From Lasiodiplodia sp. COLG20 (Eukaryota > Ascomycota > Dothideomycetes > Botryosphaeriales > Botryosphaeriaceae): a stretch of 64,000 nt of DNA. Positions 12,190-22,821 of this stretch are shown in pieces. Both the position numbers and the translations under genes were made by a program. Where the stretch lies: NCBI GenBank assembly GCA_009801085.1, contig VNWV01000007.1, positions 1 to 64,000 on the forward strand. Reading direction: 5' to 3'. Below the pieces are notes generated by a model that was not told the DNA's origin, did not search any database, and saw only the letters and a program-made list of their open reading frames with translations. The number at the start of each line of letters is the position of its first letter. Positions within the stretch are counted from its first letter, which is position 1.

Positions 12190-14878
12190 ATGAGCGCACC
12201 CGCGAAGCCCAAGCAGCCCGCGAAGGGATGGGGCTCCTTCTTGCAGGGCGCCGTCGCCGGCCTCGAGTCGCGCCTGGACACCATTCTCGCCGAGGACGAC
12301 CAGGCTTCTGCGCGCAGCAGGGCCGACGACGCCCTGCGGAAGAAGGCCGCCGCCGAGCAAGGTAGCCACACCACCGCGCCAGCTCCCCCCACCCCGCCGG
12401 ACTGACCGCGTGCAGGCCTCGATCGCACCCCGTCTCGCTCCCGCACAAACGACCGCCTCCAGGAACGCCTGGCCAAAGCTGTCAAGTCTGATGCCCAACG
12501 CTCCGGACGCCCGTCATCCGAGCTCCCCTCGCGCACCGGCACGCCCACCAACGGCGCCGACACCTCGCGCACAAGCGTAGACTCGAGGTCCTCTGAGCCC
12601 CAGCCATCTTCATCGCTCCAAAACGACAGGCCCTCTGCGCCCAGGTCTTCAAACGACGACGATGGTGTTGGAAAGGCTGCGGAAAAGGCCATATTACAGC
12701 CGGAAGAAGGAAGCAGGACCGACTCTCCCCGTGTGTCAATGGACTCTGGCCGTCCCGACACTCCAATTGATCCACCGTCACGCGCTGGCACTCCAGCTTC
12801 TGTCCCCGACGCCGCCTCGAGCCTTGATCTCGGTGCCCCCGTCACCGAGCCGGAAGATGTTGCAGCCCTCCGACAGTCGTACGAAGAACTCACCAAAACA
12901 CACCGCGATGAGATAACTGGCCACCTCGAGCGCATTGATGCGCTGCAATCCAAATTGAAATATCTCTCGAGCCAGGCTGCTTCACAGGCCCGTGCGGCTG
13001 CGAGCGAGGCAGAGCAGGGATCCTTGGAGCAGAAGCTGGCAGAAAAAGACGAGCAAATAGCTCTACTCATGGAAGAGGGGCAGATACTGTCAAAAAAAGA
13101 ACTGAACCTTTCAAACAGCATCAAGAAATTTCGTGCCAAGATTGGGCAAGACGAAAAGACTGTTATAGATCTCAAGAAGAAGCTGGCAAAGGCAGAAACC
13201 AGCATAAGCGAGGCCACCGAACGAGCAAAGCGAGCTGAGGCTGCAGCCAAGTCGGCTGAGCAGAAAGTCAAACAGCTCGAGAAGATTGAAAAGGAAGTCA
13301 GCTCGCTCAAATTGGAGCGCGAGGAATCGACAAGCACAATCGCAGACTTGAAGCGCCAGTTAAATGCCGCGAATGAACGTGCCGAAGCAGCTGAGAGGAA
13401 AGCCCAGAACAATGCGGCGGCAGCAGAGCAAAAGCGGGTGTCAGAGCTGGAGGAGGAGCTCGCGGACCTCAAAGTTGAGAAGAAGCTTGCTGAGGATCGG
13501 GCGAGAGCGGAAGCTCGCGAGACCAGGGAAGAATCTACTCGGCAACAAGAGAGGGCAACGGTGCTGGAGGCGGAGCTGCGGAGCGAGATTGCGGTATGCA
13601 CCTATCCAGGCGCTTTCCTAAGTAAATTTGGCTAACCCCGCCTCACAGAACCTTGAGACGAAGCTTGAAGTGCTCCGCGCTCGCTCCGAAGAAGTCTCGT
13701 CTAACCCATCCGGCGATTCCCAGATCAAGCTCTTGCGTCAGATCGAAACACTACAGACTCAGTATTCTCTTGCTAGCGAGAATTGGCAAGGCATCGAGAA
13801 CAGCCTTACGGCTCGGGTTGCGGCTCTGGAGAAAGAGCGCGACGAACTCGCTAAACGCGAATCTGAGATTCGACGCAAGGCTCGGGAAGTGAACTCCAAG
13901 TCCCGCAAGTTGGAAGAAGAGCTCGAAAACACCAGCGAGCAGGCGCGTTCCCTGGAGCACGAGCTTGCCGAGCAAAAGACGCAAATGTCCAAACTACAGT
14001 CACGTCTAGCTCAGGTGGAGAAAGAACTCGAGAACACCAACGCAAGCTTTGAGCAACATAAAAAGGTCTGGGAGGCCGAATTGGCCCAGAAAATCGAGGA
14101 AGAGAAGACCAAACTGCGACTCGAATCCACAATTTCCCCTGTCTCTGGCCCAGGTGACAGTCAGGGCCACTTCCTCACACCACAAACGCCGTCATTGCCG
14201 GGCACCATGTTCGGCCGGAAGCACTCGGGCGAGCAGTCTCTAGGCTTGCACTCGCGGCGCAGCATCCCGAAGAACGTGTCATCAGAGCTGCTATTGTCGC
14301 TGGAGCCGCAGCCTCGGCGCATGGGCTCGTCGCAACGCACATCCGGCCTGCCCGGGACGCCGCAGCGCCAGGATTCGTCATCAACGAACGCCAACGGTCA
14401 CAACGGTCTCCACCTCTCATCCAGCCACCCGGCCGCCCCGCCGTCCATCCACACTGTCGACGATTCGGCCGACGCCTTCGAGCGCTCCTCGTCTCCGCAC
14501 CGCACCGCTGCGGACATGATCTCCGTCAGCACCGTTGGCAACGCAGGACCATCGGTGCAGCTCGTCGAGCGCATGAGTGCCGCCGTCCGCCGGCTCGAGT
14601 CAGAGAAGGCCGTTTCAAAGGAAGAGATGGCGCGGCTGGCGGCCCAGCGCGACGAGGCGCGCGAGGAGGTTGTCGCGCTGATGCGCGAGGTCGATGAGAA
14701 ACGCGCCCAGGGGAAGCTCGTTGAGCAGCTTCGTCAAGAGCTGCGTGATGTCAACACTCGCTACGAAACGACGCTTGAGGCCCTCGGCGAGAAGAGTGAG
14801 CAGGTCGAGGAGCTGCAGAATGACGTCGAAGACCTCAAGAAGATCTACAAGGATCTGGTGGAGAGAACAATGAAGTAG
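12190..14878 (+). CDS. SGM1: Sgm1/TMF1-like Golgi coiled-coil protein
   Basis: Three exons (12190-12361, 12416-13593, 13649-14878) give 859 aa. The conserved N-terminal motif GWGSFLQGAVAGLESRLD is followed by a Ser/Pro-rich linker. A central heptad-rich region carries the TMF DNA-binding-domain signature (EKDEQIALLMEEGQILSKKE, LNLSNSIKKFRAK). Another Ser/Pro linker leads to a C-terminal coiled coil ending EDLKKIYKDLVERTMK, the TMF TATA-binding-type Rab/GTPase-binding end. Family members are golgins that tether vesicles at the Golgi rather than DNA-binding proteins, despite the domain names. The first intron is only 54 nt. The antisense strand has a long spurious ORF because the Glu/Lys/Ala codons read as Ser/Leu/Phe in reverse. 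Confidence 0.9.
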
Positions 14879-15493
14879 CGGCGGTGAAGGGGACGGTAAC
14901 AATGGGTGTATCCCTTTTCGAGGGTAGGGGAGGAGTGTTGCGCGCTGTTTCCATCTGTGTATCCAGCTGGACATGCTATTTTGGTCACAGCACCGAGCCA
15001 TGTGTGTATGTACGCGATGGCTGTCGTCAATGATGTTTATGCAATCATGGAAGCATTCGCGGCGTTTGGTATTTTCTGGCTGGCATTGTACAAGTTCGAT
15101 TCTCTTTCGCACAGTAAAGCTTGGGTCTAGGTGCCACAGATGCAGATATCGATATAGTCGACATTGATAATGGCAGTGTATTCCTCTGGACCTTTGTTAC
15201 TGGTACTTGTTCTACATGCATCACATTCTCTCTTCATGCTATGGTTATTTCAGTGCTGCCAACTCGCAGAGTATCACTCGCCATGCATGGTTAAATACTG
15301 CGTGCAACAAGTGTTCACCTACCTTTCAAAGCACTTACCAAAGACTGTTCGCGCTTGGATACACAAGTTCAACGTGTTTCGTCGAGAAGGCTACCACCAG
15401 AGCAAAAGAATGCCATGTTCACTCTTGGGGGTATATTTACTGGCAGAATATCTGATCCTTCGGGCTGTGAGGACAAATCCAGAAAGAGCCCTT
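14879..15493. other. Convergent intergenic region, SGM1-like and gankyrin 3' ends
   Basis: This 615-bp tail-to-tail spacer is AT-richer than its flanks and presumably contains both 3' UTRs. I see no further gene. Confidence 0.5.
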
Positions 15494-16594
15494 TCAAGGG
15501 CGAGGGGCAGTTAATTCGATGCCCTCGAGCTCTGCGTTCTGGATGATGTAGTTCATGATCTGCACTGTCAGCACACTGCCACGAATTCGGGCCAGTAGAT
15601 CAATCTTCACCTTGGTATCTGGTGCAAGCTCAATCGCAAGCGACCCGTCAATACTCTTCTTCTCCGTGTCAGCGCCGGCTTTAAGGAGCACTAAGGCTGC
15701 ATCGCCGTGCCCCTCAGCAATGGCTATGCGTGTCCGTCAGCATGTCGTCCCCGGTTCGTCTTGCTCGATCCGTCTCCCACATACTGTGATGCAGCGCGGT
15801 CATTCCGTCCATATCAGTTGCGTTGAGCGGACTGTTTGCTTCCAGCAGCAGCTTGATCATAGGAACCGAGCCGACTGCTGCAGCGCGGTGCAGAGCAAGC
15901 TGGCCACGCTTGTCCTTCACGCGAGCCGACGCCTTCTTCGCAACGAGCTTCCGTGCGGTATCGAGGTTGTTCTTCGAGGCGGTGAAGTGCAGGGCAGTCT
16001 GGTCGCGGCCAGTAAGCAATCTTTGTTAGCAGCGAACGAGAGAGGGGTAGAACCTGGCCGTTGTTGTCTGGAGCGCAAAGTCAGCTGCATTGTGAGGGAC
16101 GCACGGCCAGCGTGTAACCTACTCTTCATGTTGACGTCAGCGTCGCGGGAGAGCAGAAGGTCTACCAGCTCGTCGGCATCTTTCAGGCTTGCAGCCATCA
16201 TCAGCGGCGTCCAGCCAGAGCCATCCTGCAACGCGGATCAGCCGTCGAGCTATGACAAAGGCGATTGTGGCGGCGTACCTGGGCGTCGACGTCGAAGTTT
16301 TTGGTCTGGATGAGCTGCGAGACTATGGGTATGCGGTTGTACGAGACAGCCCAGTGGATAGGCAAACGGTCGTCGTCGTCGCGACGGGTCGCAAGGTTCG
16401 GATTGGCCTAGTGGGCTCAGCGGAAGATGGGGCATGGAGCGGAGCGTGGACGGACGTTGAGCAGCGATTCCACGGCGGCAGCTGGGCAAGACGTCAGCGG
16501 AGCGGAGCGGGGAGCGGGGCAGCGGGCAGTACGCACTCTTGCCTTCGCGGCAGGCCTCGTGGATGGCGAAGCGGGACTGGTCCTGGGCGGCCAT
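15494..16594 (-). CDS. NAS6: Gankyrin/Nas6-type ankyrin-repeat proteasome assembly chaperone
   Basis: Ankyrin repeats are spread over at least six short exons starting at ATG 16594 (MAAQDQSRFAIHEACREGK). They continue with AAVESLLN, ANPNLATRRDDDDRLPIHWA, DGSGWTPLMMAASLKDADEL, then TALHFTASKNNLDTARKLVA, GQLALHRAAAVGSVPMIKLL and LLKAGADTEKKSIDGSLAIE. Repeat spacing and the NPNLATRRDDDDRLPIHW signature match PSMD10/Nas6, which binds the Rpt3 ATPase during 19S base assembly. One exon, at 16054-16067, is only 14 nt and supplies the NNNGQ turn between repeats. The stop is at 15494. The gene lies head to head with the amidohydrolase-zinc-finger gene, 353 bp apart. Exon joints were inferred from repeat continuity. 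The exact junction after MTALHH is the least certain. Confidence 0.88.
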
Positions 16595-16947
16595 GGTGAG
16601 CGACGCGGCTCGGTGCAGCTCCACAAAGCTCGGAATGGCGACTGCGGGCAGGGTGGGGGAGGCAAGGCGCGGAGTGGTGGCGGTTGAGGCGCAGAGCTCG
16701 CGGACCCCGTGCGGCTAGCGCGCCCGGTTCGCGTCTCCAGGCGCGCGTGCTGGGAGCTTGACGTAACCCGCCAGACAACCTCTGCAGTGGACCAGACGCC
16801 ACATGGAGCCCTCCCCCATCAGCACCGCGAGGCTCCGCGATAGCTTGGCACTGTGCTGACTCGCCCTTCCGCTTGACATGTGTCTCGTCCTGGTCGAGGC
16901 CACAGCCATACAGACGCCCCCTGGACCGCACCCGCCAATTTTCCACC
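16595..16947. promoter_or_regulatory. Divergent promoter, gankyrin / amidohydrolase-zinc finger
   Basis: These 353 bp separate two divergent ATG codons. The plus-strand start sits in a good context (CCACCATGG at 16945). No TATA-like element stands out. Confidence 0.45.
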
Positions 16948-18618
16948 ATGGCTTCCTCGATGCCTCTCGTCACGCTGGAGGAGCACTATGTTGATCATCA
17001 GGTGCTCGGCACCTCGCAGGAGGATGCATTCGCTTATTCCGCCTTCCCCCAGCCCTTGATGGACAAGCTGGCCTCGCTGGGCGACGACCGCCTCGCCGAC
17101 CTCGACGCCAACTCCATCTCCATGCAAGTTCTTTCCCACGCGCCTGTCGATCCATCTCCACACGTCTGCCGCGGGGCCAATGACCGTTTGGCCGCCACCG
17201 TCCGGAGAAATCCTACCCGCTACGCTGCCTTTGCCCTCCTGCCCATGGTTGATCCCCAAGCTGCAGCCGAGGAGTTGAACCGCTGCGTGCGCGACCTTGG
17301 CTTCGTCGGCGCTCTGGTCAGCAACCATCACAAAGGCTCTTTCTACGACGACCCTCGCTATTGGCCCGTCTTCTCCACTGCCCAGGGCCTGGACGTGCCT
17401 GTCTACATCCACCCCGCCTTCCCCTCGCAGGACAAAATCTACCAGTACCGCGGCCACTACTCGGAGCCAATTGCCCAGATGCTGGGCGCCTGGGGCTGGG
17501 GCTGGCACTGCGATGTCGGCCTCCACGTCCTCCGCCTGTACGCCGCTGGCCTGTTCGACCTCTTCCCGAAGCTAAAGATCGTCATTGGGCACATGGGAGA
17601 GATGTTGCCGTTCCAGCTGGACCGCATCATCGATATCACCGAGGGCATGAACACGCCTGAGTGGAACCGCCAGCGTGGGCTCCGCCAAGTCTGGGAGAGC
17701 AACATCTGGATCACCACATCGGGCATGTTCTCGCTCGCTCCCATGACATGCTTGTTGAAGGTCACATCTCCCGACAAGATCATGCTCAGCGTCGACTATC
17801 CCTTCTCGGCTAATGAGAAAGGCAAACAATTCATCGATGACCTCTGGAATAGCGGCCTTGTGAGTGGGAGGGATGTGGAGGGCATTGCGTATCGGAACGC
17901 TGAGGCTTTGTTGAAGATTCGTACCGGCGAAGAGTGAGTATTGAATCTCCCGCTCCGCGTGGTTTCCGCTTCATGCCCAGCCAGCGCTACCTGTAACGAT
18001 GTGACATATCCGCTAACAACTTCAGTAACGCCTACAGCAACCTTGCGCACAAACGCGCATTAGGCGAGGGCGTCAACGACAACTCGTTGAGAAAGAAGCG
18101 CGGAAGGCCCCCAAAAGATTCCGATATGCCTCCCTCCGAGCCGGGTGCTCAAGTGCCCATCTCCCCCGTCGAGAGTGAGGCCGCCGCTCGTCGCATGGAG
18201 AAGAGGAGATGCCAGTACTGTCAGAGGATCTTCAGCAGAATCGAACATCGAGTACGCCATGAGAAGACTACCCGTAAGTGGAATGTTGCATTCACAAATC
18301 CTGCAAGCTGCTCACTTACGAATTTTAGACATGGGGGAGAAGCCCTTCCAATGCCAATACTGCTCAAAGGCTTTCTCAAGAAGCGACAACTTTCACCAGC
18401 ATCTCCGTACTGTTCACAGCAGCGAGACAGCCTCTACTAACCAACAGAACGGTGATAACAACACCGGCTCCAACAGCAACGACGGCAACAGCACGAACGA
18501 CCAATCGGGAACAGTCTTTGATCAGTCAGATACTGCGACATCCTTCTTCGAGGGTCTTCAAACGTACGCGAATGAAAACAACAGCCCCGCTGAAGCCCAG
18601 GAAGGTTCCTGGGACTAA
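16948..18618 (+). CDS. Amidohydrolase-2 (decarboxylase-type) enzyme fused to AT-hook and two C2H2 zinc fingers
   Basis: Three exons (16948-17933, 18026-18273, 18329-18618) give 507 aa. Residues 1-328 form an ACMSD/gamma-resorcylate-decarboxylase type barrel with all expected metal and catalytic positions: the E-x-H pair E11/H13, H155 in PVYIHP, H215 in IGHMGE and D283 in SVDYPF. Intron 1 (GTGAGT at the donor, GCTAAC before TTCAG) removes the stop and joins in phase to NAYSNLAHKRALGEG, then an AT-hook (KKRGRPPK, 352-359). Finger 1 (C391, C394, H407, H412) and finger 2 (C420, C423, H436, H441) follow, linked by MGEKPF. The last zinc ligand of finger 1 is split by intron 2. The tail is Asn/Ser/Thr-rich. 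Without splicing, translation stops after 329 aa, leaving a complete enzyme. A separate zinc-finger gene from ATG 18127 is possible but would lose the AT-hook. The substrate is unknown. Confidence 0.75.
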
Positions 18619-21600
18619 AATTCCAGAACACCAGGCTGACGCCGTGACTCGACAATACAGACAACTGCAGACCTAGAAAGCGCCCGGTCAAAGAAAAACA
18701 AAAGTTCATGAAGAAAAAGGGGAAGAATAAACCAGAGGAACTGCAATAAACGCTGCTGCTCCACATTATCCGCTGCATCAATTGGCCGTCCTTGTAGCAT
18801 GCACATGCCAAGGGTAGCATGCTCTATTAGGCCTCCCTAACGCCGCTGGAATGATGACGACCCCTGACCAATCCTCGCGCTACTGGCAGGTATCAAATCC
18901 AGAGGAAAAGACACGGGTCATGGATATTGCCGGCTGAATATTCCGATTAAGCGACTCAAGTACAAATCGGCCACCGCATTCGCAAGTATTTATTCGAGCG
19001 AATCGGCGTCTAGGAAGCTTGCGTCAGCCAGCGTCAAGAGGGACATCCTCATGACCCGGGGTGACGAGTTGCTCCATTTATATGGGAGAAAAGTTCGACT
19101 TGGGAGATCGGAGAGAAAGGTTGCGAATGGTGTGAATTATGCAGTGCATGTACCATGACCCAGCGAAGCAACGCCGGCGTTCGCTTCCGGGGAAATCTCA
19201 ACGATTTTGCTGCGGCACCAGCAGTAACAACAAGGGACGGAGCTATTTGGACCCACAAGGAAGATGATGCAGAGAGAGTTAGCAGACAATATTATAGTTA
19301 AAAAAAGAGAAATAATCCCACCAACCGGCAAAGCGGGCCACTTATCCAATGACACCGCTGAAGAACCCCACTGAACATGGGGCCGAGGAGTGGCTTGCGA
19401 GCGATCGGGCCCCCGCCGCCTCAATATCTTGAGCAGGCCCAACGGTTTTCCACCCCATGTTTTTTCGAAGCACGGGTGCCTGCCATCTTCTCTCCCCTGC
19501 AGACCATCTAGTCATTCAGCCCTCGTGGTAAGGTATGATTGGACACTTATTTTTTCTTTTAAAGTTAGCATGCTCTGACTGGTTCGAGTCTTCCAGGCAC
19601 CAAAGAGAGTCACTGGCGCGCTGATAAGGTTCGCTCGCAGACCAAGAGTACGAAATGGTTTTGATGGGCTAGAAAGGATTGGGAGACGGTGGAGAGCGGG
19701 AGAGGGTTGGAACGGTGTTAACGGTAGCAAAGATGGGCAAATAAAACGATAGATTGCTTGCGTCTGGACGCTATGTCCATTTTGCTTTTTCTTTTACCCT
19801 GTGTCTCCTATTCTACGAGCTGGCTGGGTGGAGAGGAGAAGAGAGAAGGTCGGCTCTTCGGCTGAGCGAAGGGCAAGGAACTCGCGATCCCGTTTCCCCT
19901 GTCGTTTCCTTGCTCCTCATCTCAACCTCGTGTAAGCGCACCGTTGATGGTCGGCTGGTTCGTGTTCGGGATCTCTCGTTGCATTTTTGCCCTTCTTGTT
20001 AGATGCTCCACTGCGCAATTTCCCATGCCGTTGGGAACGTATGTAGAGCGGTGTAACACGAGACGTTTTCACTTTCATTTTGGTTGTAGGCGGGGATCGT
20101 ATGATTGACGATGACGACTAGGCTGGGCCGGCAGGCTCTTTGTCCTTTCCAAAGCAGACGGCCAAACAGCCTTAGTGCATGGCTAAAGGGGACGAAGCAA
20201 CATCCCAAAAGAGGTGCAAAAAGAAATCGAGATTAGTTGCGAATTCTAGACCGGTCTTTTTTGCTTTTCTGCACCATTTATATGAGGTACATACATACGT
20301 ACAACGCAATGCATAACAGGGCACACAGCATGGCACCGAGACGCCAATACGCCGGGCGGGGCCCAGCCTTTTCGGGACTCTAGCGAAAACAGCGAGAAAA
20401 GAAAATTCAACATGGGTGGTTCGACACTCTGTCCAGTCCATCTGGTGATATCTGCGGTCCGAAGCATCTTTTGAACGCATAGCGGAAATGAGGAATTGAC
20501 TTATGGACTCTAGGCGCTTTGCCCGTTATTGAAATTGTCTTTTGCTTTCTCGAAGAAACGAAGATGGCATGATCTGTTAATAAATATATACGATAATAAA
20601 GTATTTTTTTTCCATCCGGAAAACTGAAAGGAGAAAGGGGAAAAGGGTATGATTCGTGTATCATTCGTCAGATAAAGTCATCAAAACAGATGGTGAAAAC
20701 GCCTGAACCCATTCGTCGTTCTCAGTTGTGTGAGATCTACAAATCAAGCCGAGTTCCAAAAATAGCCACGCCAAGGGGAAAGAATTGTGAAAGTAACGGC
20801 AACCAGGAACAGAAACAGAAAACCGACAAGCGTTCATGGTTTGTTGGGACCGGCAGCGTGAATGTCGTCATGGCCAAAAAAGTCAATGAGAGGACCACAG
20901 TGCGCCCGCTCGTATCAATAAAACCGATCGTGATGAAGAAGTGTTGTCGGAAGCGACTCCGAAACCGATGGAACGGTCGGACCGACTCATCGAGGGAGAA
21001 AGAATCGATAGTCACGTCGAGATGCGCGCACAGCGACGAGGAGCAGCAAAGCAGCGATGACGAGTGTGGAAGCCAGCAAGGCAAGGTGCACCAGTCGGTA
21101 AACGATAGCCAGGCCCATCTATCCGCTGCGGTCGATCAAACGTTCTAGATTGAGCCGCACGGCTTTCCCTCTCGTCGCGGAAAACGACAGACCAGGGATG
21201 GCGCTATTGAAAATTTCCTGTTTGGTGGCGGGCAGCCCTGCGGAACTGACGTGACGTTGGTTCGGCGACCGGTCAGAGGTGTTCCTGAGAAGGTCTGAAC
21301 CGTGCCGTCCCGTTGCTGCGGTGTCGGTAGTGCGGCTTGGGACAGGAAACATCTGACGTCGGCTGGTGGTTTGCGCGATCGACAGCTATTCTCCAGATGA
21401 TGCGGGAAAAGGCACCAACAAGTGAAAAGCGGGCGGGCGCATCCGCGCACCACGGCGTCTGTGCCTCGTCCAACGGGAATAAAGTCAGACGCATCTTAGC
21501 CCGGTTAGGTGAAGATGTTCGGCCGAGTTCCTCAACTGCGACTGCGCCCCTCCAATCGCCGGGAAAGCAGCCGCAGCTCGCACAGCAATGCAGAACCGTT

Positions 21601-22468
21601 CGACATGTGCATGTTGCATGCGGAGGCGGGAAAGATGTTGGCTGCACCGGCGCTGACGTGCATGTGCGGTCACTGCCGCAGCAGAGAGAGCAGCTTATCT
21701 CCCTTCCTTTGAAATCCCTCGCTCTTAGTCGGAGTTTCCCCCTCTTCGTAAACCGGCGATTGTCCGGCGCTGCTCGCGGCGCATGATGCGGCTTCTGCCA
21801 AGTGGAGCGGCGAGTCCAGAACGCAGGGCGAGATTGCGAAATCGAGATTCGTCGAAGCATCGAAGATTGCTAAAGGGAGAAGTCGGGAGACCCATCATGG
21901 GTAGTGAGCAGGGGGGCGGAGCAGTTTGCGGAGGGGAGCGCCACAGTGAAGGGCGCACACATTCCCGCTCACCCCACACGTGAGCGCGCATCGCGTCGTG
22001 TGACCACGACATAGCACCGCCAGCCGATCGCCCAAGACAAGACAGAAAAAAAAAAAAAAAACAACTAGGCCGGCCGGCAATTGTCCTCGTTGGTTTTGCG
22101 TGTGCTACACGCCACCGCCCCGTGAAAACCCGGGTGAGAAGGAAACAAGCAGAAAACGTTCCGGCGTGCATATGCGGTGCGCCAGGCCAGGCTGATGAGC
22201 CACTCGTGAGAAACATTGCCGCCTAATAAAAAAAAATACTGCCATCGCTGACAGCGCGCGTGAGCACGAGGCAGGCGAATGGGGAGGCAGAGCCGAAAAG
22301 CGCGCTAAGGAAGACCAGTGAATCTCCAAATGCGGGGAATCGAAATAGTGAGATGATCGGCGGCGGAGGAAGAAAAGAAGCCGCTTCTAGCCTCGAGCCC
22401 AATGAAAACGCCAGGCACACCGCTCCCAAAAAAACACACGTGCGTGGATGCATGCAAGCGCCGTTTTC
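18619..22468. other. Gene-poor region, 3' flanks of convergent genes
   Basis: About 3.85 kb contains no ORF with protein-like composition or family motifs. The longest, at 20690-21148 (+), is Lys/Arg/Ser-rich and lacks an intron-supported extension. There is a 16-nt A run at 22046-22061. I found no 5S rRNA or tRNA by eye. A GGTTCGAG string near 19580 does not fold as a T-arm. Confidence 0.5.
22046..22061 (+). repeat. Poly(A) homopolymer, 16 nt
   Basis: This is an uninterrupted run of A after GACAG. It lies in non-coding DNA with no target-site duplication or element upstream, so it is a simple repeat and no evidence of retrotransposition. Confidence 0.8.
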
Positions 22469-22738
22469 CTAGCGGTTCTTCGCCACGCCCGCAAGCGTGA
22501 AGCGGCGCAAGCGGTTGCGCATGGTTGGACTGGTGGGACTCGACGGCGTGGACGAGTCTGCTGACGAGGTCGAAGCGCCCGAGTTGCTGTCCTTGCGCGG
22601 CTTGGAGGCGGCGGGCATGTCGCTGGTGGAACAGCGCCGTTGGGTCTCGGCGAGGATGTCTTCGAGGCTGACGTTGTAGCCCGAGTAGGTGGGCTGGGTG
22701 GTTGTGTCGAGGACTTCGATGAATTTCGAGGAGGCCAT
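22469..22738 (-). CDS. Small protein of 89 aa, function unknown
   Basis: This is a single-exon ORF from ATG 22738 to TAG 22469. The N-terminal half is hydrophilic and looks structured and constrained (EVLDTTTQPTYSGYNVSLED, then ILAETQRRCSTSD). The middle is Ser/Thr/Pro-rich (ASTSSADSSTPSSPTSPTM) and the C-terminus is basic (RNRLRRFTLAGVAKNR). There is no signal peptide or membrane segment. A TATA-like element lies about 77 bp upstream. Composition differs from the Arg/Pro-rich random ORFs around it, and codon use fits the neighbouring genes. I do not recognise the family. It is the only credible coding sequence in about 8.5 kb. A larger frame continues upstream to 23470, but that part looks random. 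Confidence 0.62.
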   Translation of the reverse strand: MASSKFIEVLDTTTQPTYSGYNVSLEDILAETQRRCSTSDMPAASKPRKDSNSGASTSSADSSTPSSPTSPTMRNRLRRFTLAGVAKNR

Positions 22739-22814
22739 GGCGGGCAAAAGGTCGGGGTGGAGAGGTCCTGAAAGGGTAATGGAGCTGAGGTCGAGGGTGG
22801 GTATGCAGGGGACC

Positions 22815-22821
22815 TTATAAA
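22815..22821 (-). promoter_or_regulatory. TATA-like element upstream of the 89-aa ORF
   Basis: The minus strand reads TTTATAA about 77 bp before the ATG at 22738, a plausible position for a fungal core promoter with a short 5' UTR. It is a sequence match only. Confidence 0.4.

Noticed and set aside
11253..13601. 782-codon open frame on the minus strand
   Set aside because: It is largely antisense to the coiled-coil golgin exons. Its Ser/Leu/Phe-rich composition is what Glu/Lys/Ala codons give in reverse, and it has no motif.
19570..19610. GGTTCGAGTC string resembling a tRNA B-box
   Set aside because: No five-base T-stem, acceptor stem or A-box at the right spacing.
20690..21148. 152-aa ORF on the plus strand
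   Set aside because: Lys/Arg/Ser-rich without motif, and the opposite strand is equally open. Left as non-coding, though not excluded.
22046..22061. Poly(A) run as the tail of a retroposed element
   Set aside because: No target-site duplication and no recognisable element upstream. Treated as a simple homopolymer.
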